From positions 1 through 64,000 of the forward strand of contig NZ_BJDY01000003.1 in assembly GCF_005405385.1 (NCBI RefSeq): DNA of 64,000 nucleotides, read 5' to 3'. Below are positions 7,328-16,282 of the stretch, in pieces. The notes below the pieces were generated by a model that did not search any database, had not been told where the DNA came from, and saw nothing but the letters and a program-made list of their open reading frames with translations. This DNA comes from Lactiplantibacillus mudanjiangensis (lineage in GTDB: Bacteria; Bacillota; Bacilli; Lactobacillales; Lactobacillaceae). The position numbers and the translations under genes were made by a program. Each line of letters opens with the position of its first letter. Position 1 is the stretch's first letter.

Positions 7328-9166
7328 ATGAGACATTATTACAAATTAAGTTTGACGGTTGCCGTGGGGGTTATCGCGTTAATTTTACAATTTGGGCTGC
7401 ACCAACCAGGCACGGCGCAAGTGATCATCACTATTCTGGGCTCATTGATGACCTTGTCAATGTTGATTGAAATGATTAAAACCTTGCGAACCGGTAAATA
7501 CGGCGTCGATTTACTGGCAATTACTGCCATCGTCGCGACCTTAGCGGTTAGTGAATATTGGGCCAGTTTGATTGTGTTAATTATGTTAACTGGTGGTGAC
7601 TCACTAGAAGATTACGCGGCTAAACGGGCCAACACTGAATTGAAGGCCTTGCTCGACAACTCACCTCAAATCGCCCATCGACAAGTCGACGGTCAATTAA
7701 CTGATATTGCCGTTGAAGCCGCACAAATTGGCGATCAATTAGTCGTTAAACCAGGCGAACTGGTGCCCGTTGATGGTCATCTTATTCAAGGAACCGCACT
7801 TTTTGATGAAGCCTCATTAACTGGTGAATCTAAACCGGTTGAGAAAAAAGTGGGTGACGATGTCATGTCTGGTGCAGTCAATGGAGACAGTGCCATCACA
7901 ATGGTCGTTGATAAAGTCGCCGCCGATAGTCAGTATCAACAACTAGTCAAGTTAGTTAAGGAATCCGAAGCCCGGCCAGCTAAGTTCGTCCGGCTAGCCG
8001 ATCGATATGCGATTCCATTTACATTAGTGGCCTACCTCATCGCTGGTATCGCCTGGTGGTTGAGCGGCGATCCCCACCGCTTCGCAGAAGTCTTAGTGGT
8101 TGCGTCACCATGTCCACTGATTCTCGCGGCACCGGTAGCGTTAGTTTCTGGGATGAGTCGCACAAGTCGTAACGGGATTGTCGTTAAAACTGGTGACATG
8201 CTTGAAAAAATGGCGACCGCTAAATCCGCTGCGTTTGATAAAACGGGTACCATTACGAGTGGTCAATTAACGGTCAATCAAATCGTCCCACAACCCGGAT
8301 TTACCGCAACACAAATCTTACATTTAGCAGCTAGTGCTGAACAAAATTCTAGTCACATTCTGGCACGTTCAATCGTTAAATATGCCAGTGACACACCGCT
8401 TAGTCCCGTTGATCAGTTAGACGAAGTCACCGGCAATGGGGTCACGGCACAAATCGATGACCACACTGTTAAAGTCGGTAAATTACGCTTTGTCGCACCT
8501 AATACTGACTTAACACCTCTGGCGCAAACGGCGATTTACGTTGCCGTTGATGGACAGTACGCCGGTCATATTACGTTTATCGATAATGTCCGTCCAGAAG
8601 CTGCGGCTACCTTACAAGCCTTACACGCTGAAGGCGTCCAAAATGTCATGATGCTGACTGGCGATCAACGGGCCATCGCCACCAAAATTGCCCAAGAAGT
8701 TGGTATTGATACCGTTCAAGCCGACCTGTTGCCAGCCGATAAGATTACGAATTTAAAAGCCATTGCTAAATCCGACAGACCAGTCATCATGGTGGGTGAT
8801 GGCGTCAATGATGCGCCTTCACTTGCCGTGGCCGATGTCGGGATTGCTATGGGGGCTCATGGGTCAACTGCTGCGAGTGAATCTGCTGATGTGGTGATCT
8901 TAAAAGATGATCTCAGTCGCGTGGTCACCGCGATTCAAATCTCCAAAGACACGATGAATGTGGCAAAACAAGCGGTCTGGATTGGTATTGCCATCTGTAC
9001 AATCCTAATGTTAATCGCTAGTTCCGGCATCATTCCAGCGCTCTTTGGCGCGATGCTTCAAGAAGTCGTCGATACCGTCTCCATCTTGTGGGCCTTGCGC
9101 GCCTTACGTGATCGTCCACGCGCCAATTCACAATTAACCCAATTGAATTCGCAACAAGTACATTAA
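7328..9166 (+). CDS. P1B-type heavy-metal-transporting ATPase (SPC motif)
   Basis: A 612-residue membrane pump exporting a transition metal using ATP. Visible motifs are TGES in the actuator domain (about 165), the membrane motif S-P-C-P in VVASPCPLILAAP, the phosphorylated D304-K-T-G-T, SSHILA in place of the usual HP locus, and GDGVNDAP. There is no N-terminal metal-binding domain. An SPC motif instead of CPC or CPH points to the P1B-4-like group, known for cobalt, iron or zinc/cadmium efflux; the metal is not certain. Start ATG has AAAGGAGGAG upstream. A 76-residue Cys-containing gene follows directly. Confidence 0.88.
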   Translation: MRHYYKLSLTVAVGVIALILQFGLHQPGTAQVIITILGSLMTLSMLIEMIKTLRTGKYGVDLLAITAIVATLAVSEYWASLIVLIMLTGGDSLEDYAAKRANTELKALLDNSPQIAHRQVDGQLTDIAVEAAQIGDQLVVKPGELVPVDGHLIQGTALFDEASLTGESKPVEKKVGDDVMSGAVNGDSAITMVVDKVAADSQYQQLVKLVKESEARPAKFVRLADRYAIPFTLVAYLIAGIAWWLSGDPHRFAEVLVVASPCPLILAAPVALVSGMSRTSRNGIVVKTGDMLEKMATAKSAAFDKTGTITSGQLTVNQIVPQPGFTATQILHLAASAEQNSSHILARSIVKYASDTPLSPVDQLDEVTGNGVTAQIDDHTVKVGKLRFVAPNTDLTPLAQTAIYVAVDGQYAGHITFIDNVRPEAAATLQALHAEGVQNVMMLTGDQRAIATKIAQEVGIDTVQADLLPADKITNLKAIAKSDRPVIMVGDGVNDAPSLAVADVGIAMGAHGSTAASESADVVILKDDLSRVVTAIQISKDTMNVAKQAVWIGIAICTILMLIASSGIIPALFGAMLQEVVDTVSILWALRALRDRPRANSQLTQLNSQQVH

Positions 9167-9170
9167 AGCG

Positions 9171-9401
9171 TTGCCAAAACCCAATCACCAGTGCTATGCT
9201 TGCGAGAGAAACGGATGTGAGCGTATGCCTGATTGGGTTTTAAATTGGTCAAAAGAATCACTAATTTTTATTGCTATTCTGACCTCGATTGCCGTGTTCT
9301 TACTAAAAGTCCCGTTACGCCAAGCCATTCTCGTCGACTTTGGCTACATGATTGTGGCGTTACCGTTTGCCTGGTCTACTCGCAAACGTCCTCGCCAATA
9401 A
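9171..9401 (+). CDS. Small membrane protein with N-terminal Cys cluster, downstream of metal ATPase
   Basis: A 76-residue protein in an operon with the metal ATPase, 4 nt after its stop codon. The N terminus carries three cysteines and a histidine (HQCYACERNGC), followed by two hydrophobic segments and a basic tail. The listed start is TTG 9171. An ATG at 9225 with GGATGTGAG upstream is an alternative, and would remove the Cys cluster. If the long form is made, the cysteines could bind the metal exported by the ATPase; that is inference. Confidence 0.6.
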   Translation: MPKPNHQCYACERNGCERMPDWVLNWSKESLIFIAILTSIAVFLLKVPLRQAILVDFGYMIVALPFAWSTRKRPRQ

Positions 9402-9436
9402 AAAAATCCTGAGAAAAGATTCTCAGGATTTTTTAT
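9402..9436 (+). terminator. Intrinsic terminator
   Basis: AAAAATCCTGAGA (9402-9414) pairs with TCTCAGGATTTTT (9420-9432+), followed by further T. Confidence 0.9.
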
Positions 9437-9443
9437 TATTTTG

Positions 9444-9904
9444 ACTAAAGGTTGAACCTTACTTTTTAACAATTATCGTTGATGGGGCATTAAGCTTACT
9501 TGCCGCCTACCGTTCGCCCACATTGAGCCGGAACGCTGTGAGCGGACCGGTTCAGCCAAAAGGCGGTCTGAACCGTCGTTTTGAACCACCAAAATCGTGT
9601 TTCAAAAGCGCCAGTCTCTATCGCTAAGAGAACCCCACGGCTGGGCTCAATGTGGGCTCACTCTCGTCTAAGCTGGTGGGATGATCAAATTTAACTAGCA
9701 ACAAGAAACTAACCGGAGTCAGCCAGTGATGGCGCCGGCCGTGACAACATCGTTAGTCCGGATGATTTTTCCGGGCTTACGATGTGGACGACTTTTGAGA
9801 CTAGCGGTTTTGGCTAGGCTCAAAAGCGAGGTGGAAGCCCGCATTTTGGCTGGAGCCGGTCTCACAGCCGGCAGAATCACTGGCTGGCGGAGGTGGCTAA
9901 TTTA
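9444..9904 (+). repeat. Two-module palindromic intergenic element, copy A (full length)
   Basis: Fills the gap between the 76-residue gene and adenine deaminase. The left end ACTAAAGGTTGAA (9444-9456) matches the terminal repeat of other copies. Module 1 runs from CTTGCCGCC (9499) to about 9665, closed by CCACATTGAGCC with GGCTCAATGTGG and containing arms CGGTTCAG/CTGAACCG and TTTTGAA/TTTCAAAA. Module 2 (about 9715-9900) is closed by GCCAGTGAT/ATCACTGGC and holds three arms: ACATCGT/ACGATGT with TAGTCCGG, TTTTGAGACTAGC/GGCTAGGCTCAAAA, and GAAGCC. No gene is seen in it. Confidence 0.8.
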
Positions 9905-9953
9905 GTACAGTTCAAACCAGTACTGGTACGGTTTCCATCGCCATGATTATCTT

Positions 9954-11636
9954 TTAACCTTTAGATTGTTCTACTGAAATAAAATCAAAGATTGTTTGAT
10001 CAAACAAACCGCGATCAGTAAGTTTCAACGTTGGAATCACGGGTAACGTTAAAAATGACAACGTGATAAACGGATCAAATGGTAACGGCGTCTCACAAAG
10101 TTGATCGTAAGCCTGTTTAAGCGTTGTTAATCGTTGCGCCGTCGTTTGATAAGTGGTGGCAGACAATAAGCCACCAACTGCTAACGGCAAATCCGCCATG
10201 ACTTGGTCGTCATCAACAACCGCTAGTCCCCCATCGGTAGCAGTAATTTGTTCAATCGCTCTTAGAATCGCCGCATCCGATGTTCCAACCGCGACAATGT
10301 TATGGGCATCATGCGCCACGGAACTGGCAATTGCCCCATGTTTTAATCGAAAGCCGTGTACTAATCCGACCCCAACCCGGCCGGTTTGATGATGACGTTC
10401 GACCACGACCATTTTTAAAATATCCTGGTCCAAGTCAGCGACAAATTGTCCGTCAACTACAGGTACCGTCTTCACCAAATGATCGGTTTCAATATGGTTA
10501 GGCTGCACTCCAATGACATTCACTCGGTCGTGTATTAATGGTAAGGCTAAATCGGCTAAAGTCGCGTGATGCTGAATCTTAGTCGCTGTAAATGGAAGCG
10601 GTTTGGACTTAACCACCGATTCAACCCACTGGCCGGTCTTCATCGTCTTCGCGATTTGGACCGTCTCAACGTGATCTAATACCACCAGATCCGCTAATTG
10701 TCCTGGTGTTAGGCTACCACGGTCACTTAAGCGATGTGCGCAGGCCGCGTTATAGCTCGCTAGGGTATACGCCAATGCTGGACGCATGCCACTGGCAATC
10801 GCCAATTTCACGTTATAATCGATTGACCCTTCCGTCATCAGATCCGCAATCGTTTTGTCATCAGTACAAAAGGCAAACCGACTGGCATTAGCTTCGGTCA
10901 CTGCCCCAATTGTGGCTTGCACATCGCGTTCGACCGTCCCCTCACGTAAAAAGACCATCATGCCAGCTTGCACTCGATCCAGCGCTTCTTGTACTGTTGT
11001 GCACTCATGATCAGTATCAAGCCCCGCGTTGCGCATGACTGCCAATTGTTGCGGCGTTAACCCAGCCGCATGTCCATCCGCGTGATAACCAAATGTCTGT
11101 GCATCATGAATCTTAGCCATCGTATCTTCATCACCGCGGGCTACCGCGCCGTAATCCATCACTTCAGCCAACCCGCGTACTTCCGGTTGCGCATAGAGTG
11201 GTCGTAAATCGGCTGCATGCAATGTGGCGCCATTATCATCAAATGGCACACACGGTACCGATGATGGCAACATGAAAAATACATCCAACGGTGTTTGCCG
11301 GGCATCGTCAATCAAATACTGAATACCCGCTGTTCCAGCCACATTAGCTAGTTCATGGGGATCGGTCGCAATCGCAGTCACGCCGTGCGCTAACAAGACT
11401 TTACCGAGTTCACTTGGCGCAACTAACGAGCTTTCCATATGCACATGCGCATCAATCATCCCTGGTACAATCCATTGCCCCGTCGCATCTACTCGCTGAC
11501 GAGCGTCATAAGGCGCATCCACTAAATTACTGACCACGTACCCTTGATCGATCCAAAGACTCGTCTTTTCAAATTCACGCGTCAACGTATTTAAAACCTG
11601 AGCCCCTGTAATCACCATATCGACTGTCTTTTTCAT
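9954..11636 (-). CDS. ade: Adenine deaminase
   Basis: A 560-residue amidohydrolase that converts adenine to hypoxanthine plus ammonia in purine salvage. The metal-binding motif DAHVHMESS near residue 62, the DPHELAN segment, HADGHA and the substrate region FCTDDKT are characteristic of bacterial Ade rather than adenosine deaminases. The enzyme is usually Mn- or Fe-dependent; Mn fits this host. It is monocistronic, start ATG with GGAGAAACC upstream. A guanine-type purine riboswitch with a terminator precedes it, so expression should fall when guanine or hypoxanthine is abundant. Confidence 0.93.
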   Translation of the reverse strand: MKKTVDMVITGAQVLNTLTREFEKTSLWIDQGYVVSNLVDAPYDARQRVDATGQWIVPGMIDAHVHMESSLVAPSELGKVLLAHGVTAIATDPHELANVAGTAGIQYLIDDARQTPLDVFFMLPSSVPCVPFDDNGATLHAADLRPLYAQPEVRGLAEVMDYGAVARGDEDTMAKIHDAQTFGYHADGHAAGLTPQQLAVMRNAGLDTDHECTTVQEALDRVQAGMMVFLREGTVERDVQATIGAVTEANASRFAFCTDDKTIADLMTEGSIDYNVKLAIASGMRPALAYTLASYNAACAHRLSDRGSLTPGQLADLVVLDHVETVQIAKTMKTGQWVESVVKSKPLPFTATKIQHHATLADLALPLIHDRVNVIGVQPNHIETDHLVKTVPVVDGQFVADLDQDILKMVVVERHHQTGRVGVGLVHGFRLKHGAIASSVAHDAHNIVAVGTSDAAILRAIEQITATDGGLAVVDDDQVMADLPLAVGGLLSATTYQTTAQRLTTLKQAYDQLCETPLPFDPFITLSFLTLPVIPTLKLTDRGLFDQTIFDFISVEQSKG

Positions 11637-11667
11637 ATTCTTGGTTTCTCCTTCTGCCTATCCGGAG

Positions 11668-11795
11668 AAAAAAGCCGCCGGACCCCTCCCGGCAAATTGA
11701 GAGAGAGATCCAGCGGCTCAATTCGCTTATAGTCCAACCTTTACGGGGTTGGGTAGAAACTCGCCGTCCATATTACGGCATTATATAGGCAATTG
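11668..11795 (-). promoter_or_regulatory. Purine riboswitch (guanine type) with expression-platform terminator
   Basis: On the minus strand the aptamer (11719-11795) shows the conserved core ATATAAT-x-x-CG, ATATGG, GAGTTTCTACC, CCGTAAA and GGACTATAA. The position equivalent to nt 74 of the xpt aptamer is C (GACTAT, where adenine aptamers have GATTAT), predicting guanine/hypoxanthine rather than adenine binding. It is followed by a terminator: GCCGCTGGATC pairs with GGTCCGGCGGC, then six T (11668-11719). Ligand binding should free the terminator and stop transcription of ade. Confidence 0.92.
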
Positions 11796-11980
11796 TTGTT
11801 TAAGTTATTTTTTGGTTGTCAGTAACCTTAGCAAAATTTGCGCATAAATGCAAACCGTCACCTTTAACTTTCAGCCCTAAAAATTATCATCACCCAGTGC
11901 ATGACTGCCATAGCCTAGTGACAATGAAAGCGATATAATGTTCATGAATAATTTAATAATTAAAGGAGCTGGACTTAACT

Positions 11981-13087
11981 ATGATGATGATGAATAACCC
12001 CACCATGTTATCTTATATTCGTCGTGAACAATCTGTTTTAAATCAAATACTTGCCGCCTATCCCGAACAAATCGGCAATGCCATGGCCCAAGCGCCTGAG
12101 GATACCCACCACTGGTTGATCCTCACAACGGCTTCAAGTCTCAACGCCGCTAAAAGTGCGCGCCTTTATATGGAACACACCGCTAATATCCAAGTTGATG
12201 TCCAAGATGCGGAATACTACGCTAACTATGGCCACATTAATCCTGGTATTGACACGGTTATCGCCATTTCATTAAGCGGTGAAGATCCAGATACCATCGC
12301 CGCACTTAAAAAGGTCACGGCTGGTAGCCATGCCTATACCATTGCCATGACTAGCCAGGTCAAGAGTCAGTTACCAACATTAACGGATGCAACGGTCGAT
12401 ATTTTAACTGGTAAGGAAACCATTCCATATATCACCTTGAGTTACAGTGCCTTAATGCTTTCCTTAATGTTCTTAGGGTTACGCAGTGCCGCTAACCGCA
12501 ATTTAATGACTGAATTAGCCGCAAATCAAGAACTCGATGAATTTGGTCTCTTGATCGAACACATCAATGAAACGATCCAACGGTCAAATGACTACTACCG
12601 GAAATTCACGATTGATTTTGGGTTAGCTGATCAATTTACGGCCATCGGACCAAGCGTCGTTGCGGGTACACTAGCCGAAATGGAGACTAAGTTCACTGAA
12701 ATTGTCCGCGTCCCAACAAACGGCTACACAGTCGCTGACTTTACTCACGGGGCTTATCTCGGTGCCCATGAAAACCACCGTCAATTTTATATTGAATTAA
12801 ATACCTTACCTAACGTGATGCAAAAACAGGCTGCCGTTAAAACTTTTGAATCTAATCTCACGCCACACATTTATACGATTAGTTTTACTGGTGAACAGCC
12901 AACTGAAAAAGATGAACAGACCTTGATCCTTCATCAAGTGGATGACGTCTTAAAAGCCCCATTACTTGCCATTATTCCGTTCCAAGTCTTAGCTTGGTTC
13001 ATTGCCAAAGCCAAAGGGATTAATTTATCGCATTCAATTTTCACTAAATTTCAAACGGTCGTTGATGGCGTCGATCAACCCAAATAA
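11981..13087 (+). CDS. SIS-domain sugar isomerase/deglycase-like protein
   Basis: A 368-residue protein with two SIS (phosphosugar isomerase) folds, as in the C-terminal half of GlmS and in fructosamine-6-phosphate deglycases. The first fold shows TTASSLNAAKSARLYME (normally a GTGSS phosphate loop) and ISLSGEDPDTIAAL, the second ends near FQVLAWFIAKAKGINLS, typical of the family. It likely acts on an amino-sugar or fructosamine phosphate. Start is in a run of three ATG after AAAGGAGCTGG. There is no PTS or kinase neighbour to reveal the substrate. Confidence 0.75.
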   Translation: MMMMNNPTMLSYIRREQSVLNQILAAYPEQIGNAMAQAPEDTHHWLILTTASSLNAAKSARLYMEHTANIQVDVQDAEYYANYGHINPGIDTVIAISLSGEDPDTIAALKKVTAGSHAYTIAMTSQVKSQLPTLTDATVDILTGKETIPYITLSYSALMLSLMFLGLRSAANRNLMTELAANQELDEFGLLIEHINETIQRSNDYYRKFTIDFGLADQFTAIGPSVVAGTLAEMETKFTEIVRVPTNGYTVADFTHGAYLGAHENHRQFYIELNTLPNVMQKQAAVKTFESNLTPHIYTISFTGEQPTEKDEQTLILHQVDDVLKAPLLAIIPFQVLAWFIAKAKGINLSHSIFTKFQTVVDGVDQPK

Positions 13088-13097
13088 CCGTTCATTC

Positions 13098-13140
13098 AAA
13101 ACAGCTTCCCCACAAGTTATCGTGGCGAAGCTGTTTTTTT
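13098..13140 (+). terminator. Intrinsic terminator
   Basis: AAACAGCTTC and CCAC pair with GTGG and GAAGCTGTTT, followed by seven T. Confidence 0.9.
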
Positions 13141-13147
13141 GAGTTGA

Positions 13148-13540
13148 GCTATTTAATCGTTCCGTTAGACTAGCCAGCGTTCTGTGGGGGCCGATTCCAG
13201 CCTAAAAGCGGTCTGGAATCTCGCTTTAAAGCCTACAATTCAAGTCTTTAAAGTCGCCCCGCAACCTAAGATGACACAAAACGTCATCTAACGTTGCCGA
13301 CACGGAACACTAGCTAGTCTAACTCCACTGAAATACTGCTTAACTACATTAGCTGGAGGTGGTTGCTGACGTAATTGGCTGTGAAAGTGGCGTTAATCCG
13401 GCGACTTACCGGATTAACGCCACGGACGATCTTGATCAACGGCGGCTTTTGCCGTTGATCAAGTCGAGGTTCAAGACCGCTCCTCAGGCTTGAACCGGTC
13501 CCCACAGCTGATGAAGCCACCAACCACCGCAAGTATCCAA
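13148..13540. repeat. Two-module palindromic element, copy B (diverged sequence, same architecture)
   Basis: Gene-free stretch built like the other copies but with largely different sequence. Module 1 (13159-13325) is closed by GTTCCG..TTAGACTAGC with CTAGTCTAA..CGGAAC and holds arms GATTCCAG/CTGGAATC, TTTAAAG/CTTTAAA and GATGAC/GTCATC. Module 2 (about 13351-13530) is closed by GGTGGTTG/CAACCACC and GGCTGTG/CACAGC, and holds arms TGGCGTTAATCCGG/CCGGATTAACGCCA and CTTGATCAACGGC/GCCGTTGATCAAG plus a third weaker arm. No coding region is seen. Confidence 0.75.
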
Positions 13541-13551
13541 TACAATATAAT

Positions 13552-14982
13552 CTAATTTAATTCAGTAGCTTGCGTTAATTTAGTTGTCGCTTTTTTTGAC
13601 GCATGTAAGTGCGCTAACCCCAGGCCAGTAAAGCCACTGAGAATAGACATTACTGGGCAAAGTAGACTAAAGAAGACGAATGGTAAGTATTGAACGGTTG
13701 GAACACCTAACGTCGTGGTCAAGAAGACGCCACCAACACCCCACGGAACTAAGTAGTTAATAACGGTCCCACCATCTTCTAAGACGCGGCCTAAAGCTTG
13801 ATCAGCTAAGCCACCATTATGAAAGGCTTGGCGGAAAGCACGCCCTGGCAAAATAATTGATAAAAACTGTTCACCAACGAAGACATTGACCCCAATACAG
13901 GTTACAACGCCAGCCGTAATAAGCTTGCCGTCACTATTTAAATGCTTAGCAATCGGTGTCATGATTTGACCAATCAAGCCGAATTTCATCAATAAACCAC
14001 CTAATGACAACGTGACCACAATCAAAGCCACCATACTCATCATGCTGACAATACCACCGCGTGATAATAAGGTATCAACACTCGTGTTTCCCGTTTTTGA
14101 AACAAACCCGGTATTAATAATTGCTGTTAACTTGGTCATACTCATCTGAGGTTGTTCAAACAAAATCAAGCCAGCCGAAACAAAGATATTGAGTAGCATC
14201 GTTGGAATAGCTGGCATCTTGAACCCCGCGCAGACGAAGACTAACACGATTGGCAACAGTGACAATGCCGAAATACTAAAATGGCCATTTAAGACACTGA
14301 CAGTTTGGTTAATCTTCGCTAAGCTTGTCCCATGGTCACCATGACCTAATAATGCGAATAAGCCTAATGAGATTGCGCCCGCTGGAATCGTACTCCACAT
14401 TAAGTGTTTAATGTGGGCAAACAAATCAGTATCCACAACAGCTGAAGCTAAGTTATTTGTTTCAGATAGTGGCGATAATTTATCGCCAAAGATCCCACCA
14501 CTAATGATGGCCCCAGCAACTAAAGCTGGGGTCAAATTCATCGTAACACCCATCCCGAAGAAGGCAATCCCGACAGTCGAGGTCACGGTAAAGGCACTCC
14601 CAACGGCAGCACCTACCAATGTGCAAACGATAAAGACTGATGGCAAGAACCATTGAATATTGATGAGTTTAAAACCAATCACCATTAACGTGGGAATCGT
14701 CCCTGCGGCAATCCAAGTGGAAATCATGGCGCCAATTAAAATAAAGATGAAAATGGGAATAATCCCTTGGTCGATCCCCTCTTTAATGCCAGCGTTCACC
14801 GCCGACCATGGAAAGCCACGTAGCATCGCCCACGCGGTAACGACACCCATTGCCAGTAATACCGGAACTTGAGGAGACAGACCGAAGCCGATCACACCTA
14901 AACTCATAATGCCTAGGACGACGAGCAACACAATCACAGCTTCTAAGGTGCTAATTTTAGGGGTACTTTTAGTTGTTTTCAT
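13552..14982 (-). CDS. NhaC-family Na+/H+ antiporter, predicted tyrosine transporter
   Basis: A 476-residue membrane protein with about 11-12 hydrophobic segments and the NhaC family signatures GGIFGDKLSPLSETNNLAS and GGTVINYLVPWGVGG. By homology it exchanges Na+ for H+ or a metabolite. It is preceded by a T-box leader, which in Firmicutes marks amino-acid genes. Published comparative studies of T-boxes assigned tyrosine specificity to NhaC/YheL-type genes and proposed them as Tyr transporters, and the leader here appears to offer a UAC specifier. Start ATG has AAAGAGGAATT upstream. Confidence 0.85.
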   Translation of the reverse strand: MKTTKSTPKISTLEAVIVLLVVLGIMSLGVIGFGLSPQVPVLLAMGVVTAWAMLRGFPWSAVNAGIKEGIDQGIIPIFIFILIGAMISTWIAAGTIPTLMVIGFKLINIQWFLPSVFIVCTLVGAAVGSAFTVTSTVGIAFFGMGVTMNLTPALVAGAIISGGIFGDKLSPLSETNNLASAVVDTDLFAHIKHLMWSTIPAGAISLGLFALLGHGDHGTSLAKINQTVSVLNGHFSISALSLLPIVLVFVCAGFKMPAIPTMLLNIFVSAGLILFEQPQMSMTKLTAIINTGFVSKTGNTSVDTLLSRGGIVSMMSMVALIVVTLSLGGLLMKFGLIGQIMTPIAKHLNSDGKLITAGVVTCIGVNVFVGEQFLSIILPGRAFRQAFHNGGLADQALGRVLEDGGTVINYLVPWGVGGVFLTTTLGVPTVQYLPFVFFSLLCPVMSILSGFTGLGLAHLHASKKATTKLTQATELN

Positions 14983-15088
14983 TATTAATTCCTCTTTTTA
15001 AGTTGTCAAAGTAACGGTCAACTAAACTCACCTAATATCGAACTAAGCCACCACAAGTTTTCATCATCATTGTTCTCATCCTCTTCAT

Positions 15089-15345
15089 AAAAAAATCGCC
15101 CCCATTGTTCGTTAAGAACAACAGGGACGATTAGACTAGTCGCGGTACCACCCAGGTTGCGGCTTTTATCATCAGACTAAAGCCACCACTCACTAGAAGA
15201 TAACGGTTCTAGTTATTCCGTTCAATCGAAACTCGGTTACCGTATTTCAACAACAGCTCCTGATCGGTTCGCAGCAACCACCGACTTCCTGACACCCAGA
15301 CCTGCTTCTACTTGATGTAACGTTTAACGTTCGCTTATTAACTTG
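15089..15345 (-). promoter_or_regulatory. T-box leader, probable Tyr (UAC) specifier
   Basis: The minus strand carries the exact T-box core GGGTGGTACCGCG (15141-15153). The terminator AATCGTCCCTGTTGTT / GAACAATGGGGGCGATT is followed by seven T (15089-15132). The upstream Stem I region holds TGAAATACGGT with the likely specifier TAC at 15242-15244, which is tyrosine. Uncharged tRNA-Tyr would stabilise the antiterminator and switch on the NhaC-family gene. The T-box itself is certain; the specifier choice rests on position and literature precedent. Confidence 0.92.
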
Positions 15346-15351
15346 TAGTCA

Positions 15352-15380
15352 ACAATACCACCCTTGTTTTTAATCGTCAA
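15352..15380 (-). promoter_or_regulatory. Promoter of the T-box leader
   Basis: On the minus strand TTGACG (15375-15380) and TATTGT (15352-15357) are spaced 17 bp, placing the start near 15345. Confidence 0.7.
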
Positions 15381-15399
15381 GCCATTTTTTAATTTATTT

Positions 15400-16047
15400 T
15401 TAATTTAAAAAGAAAACACTACTATTCCAAACGATATGTAAGATCATCGATGGCCAGATGCTGTGACTTCGTTGGTAATTCCAACCGAACAGCAATCCTA
15501 ACGGAAAGACACAGGCGATGTTGCCTAACCAAACTAACGGACTATAACCCATCACGAGGTACAGTGGAAAGTGGATTACCTGAAAAGCCAGTGCTTGCAT
15601 CAAATTAACCCGCCAAAATGGACCGGTCTTTAACAAACAATTCAGCAAACAGCCGCGGAAAAACCATTCTTCAAAAAAGCCAGCCGCTAACGTGACATTA
15701 ATCAGCTGCCCCATATCTAACTTGCCTACTGCAAATGGCGCCGGTCGCATCAGTTGACCTAATGTCTGAACAGCCAGTAGTCCTAACAGACTCAGCCAAA
15801 ATGCCCACGGTAAACGGAATTGCCACAATTTGGCTGGCAGTTCTGTTAATTTCGCCCGATAATGTCCCAAACACCACCAAGTTAACCCACCCCACAACAT
15901 GCCTTTAGCGGCGACCGTTAACCAATCATAACGCCATCCCGAGACTTGTTGCGGTAACCAACCATGAATCACGGGCGTTACGAGACACCATCCGAGCAGT
16001 AAGCAAATATAAGACCACCAGCCCACATTACATTTTTGCCATGACAT
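15400..16047 (-). CDS. CPBP-family intramembrane metalloprotease
   Basis: A 215-residue polytopic membrane protein with the CPBP (CAAX protease/Abi) motifs: EEWFFR (the EExxxR pair) followed by QVIHFPLY and a final HIVWNS. In lactobacilli such proteins are often bacteriocin immunity or self-protection factors, and some are peptidases; no bacteriocin gene is near. Start ATG follows GGGAGGTGG. It stands alone. Confidence 0.85.
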   Translation of the reverse strand: MSWQKCNVGWWSYICLLLGWCLVTPVIHGWLPQQVSGWRYDWLTVAAKGMLWGGLTWWCLGHYRAKLTELPAKLWQFRLPWAFWLSLLGLLAVQTLGQLMRPAPFAVGKLDMGQLINVTLAAGFFEEWFFRGCLLNCLLKTGPFWRVNLMQALAFQVIHFPLYLVMGYSPLVWLGNIACVFPLGLLFGWNYQRSHSIWPSMILHIVWNSSVFFLN

Positions 16048-16282
16048 TTCGAGCCACCTCCCTAATTATTTGTGACTTTATCATAAGAATAATTGAAAAC
16101 CCTTGGAACTAGTTCAGAATGTAAGCTTATTGTAATCCAATTGCAACATTTCCCAGGTACACTGGGGATTTGTATAGTTCTCGCTACGGATTAATAGTGT
16201 TATTCTAAAATATAGACAAGTTTTAAGGACGGCGTTATCAGGGTTGCGCCGGACTGATATCAGAATGGAAGGTCGCAAATCA

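Noticed and set aside
7328-9166. Copper-type ATPase (CPC or CPH)
   Set aside because: The membrane motif reads SPC, so copper is unlikely; assigned to the P1B-4-like group.
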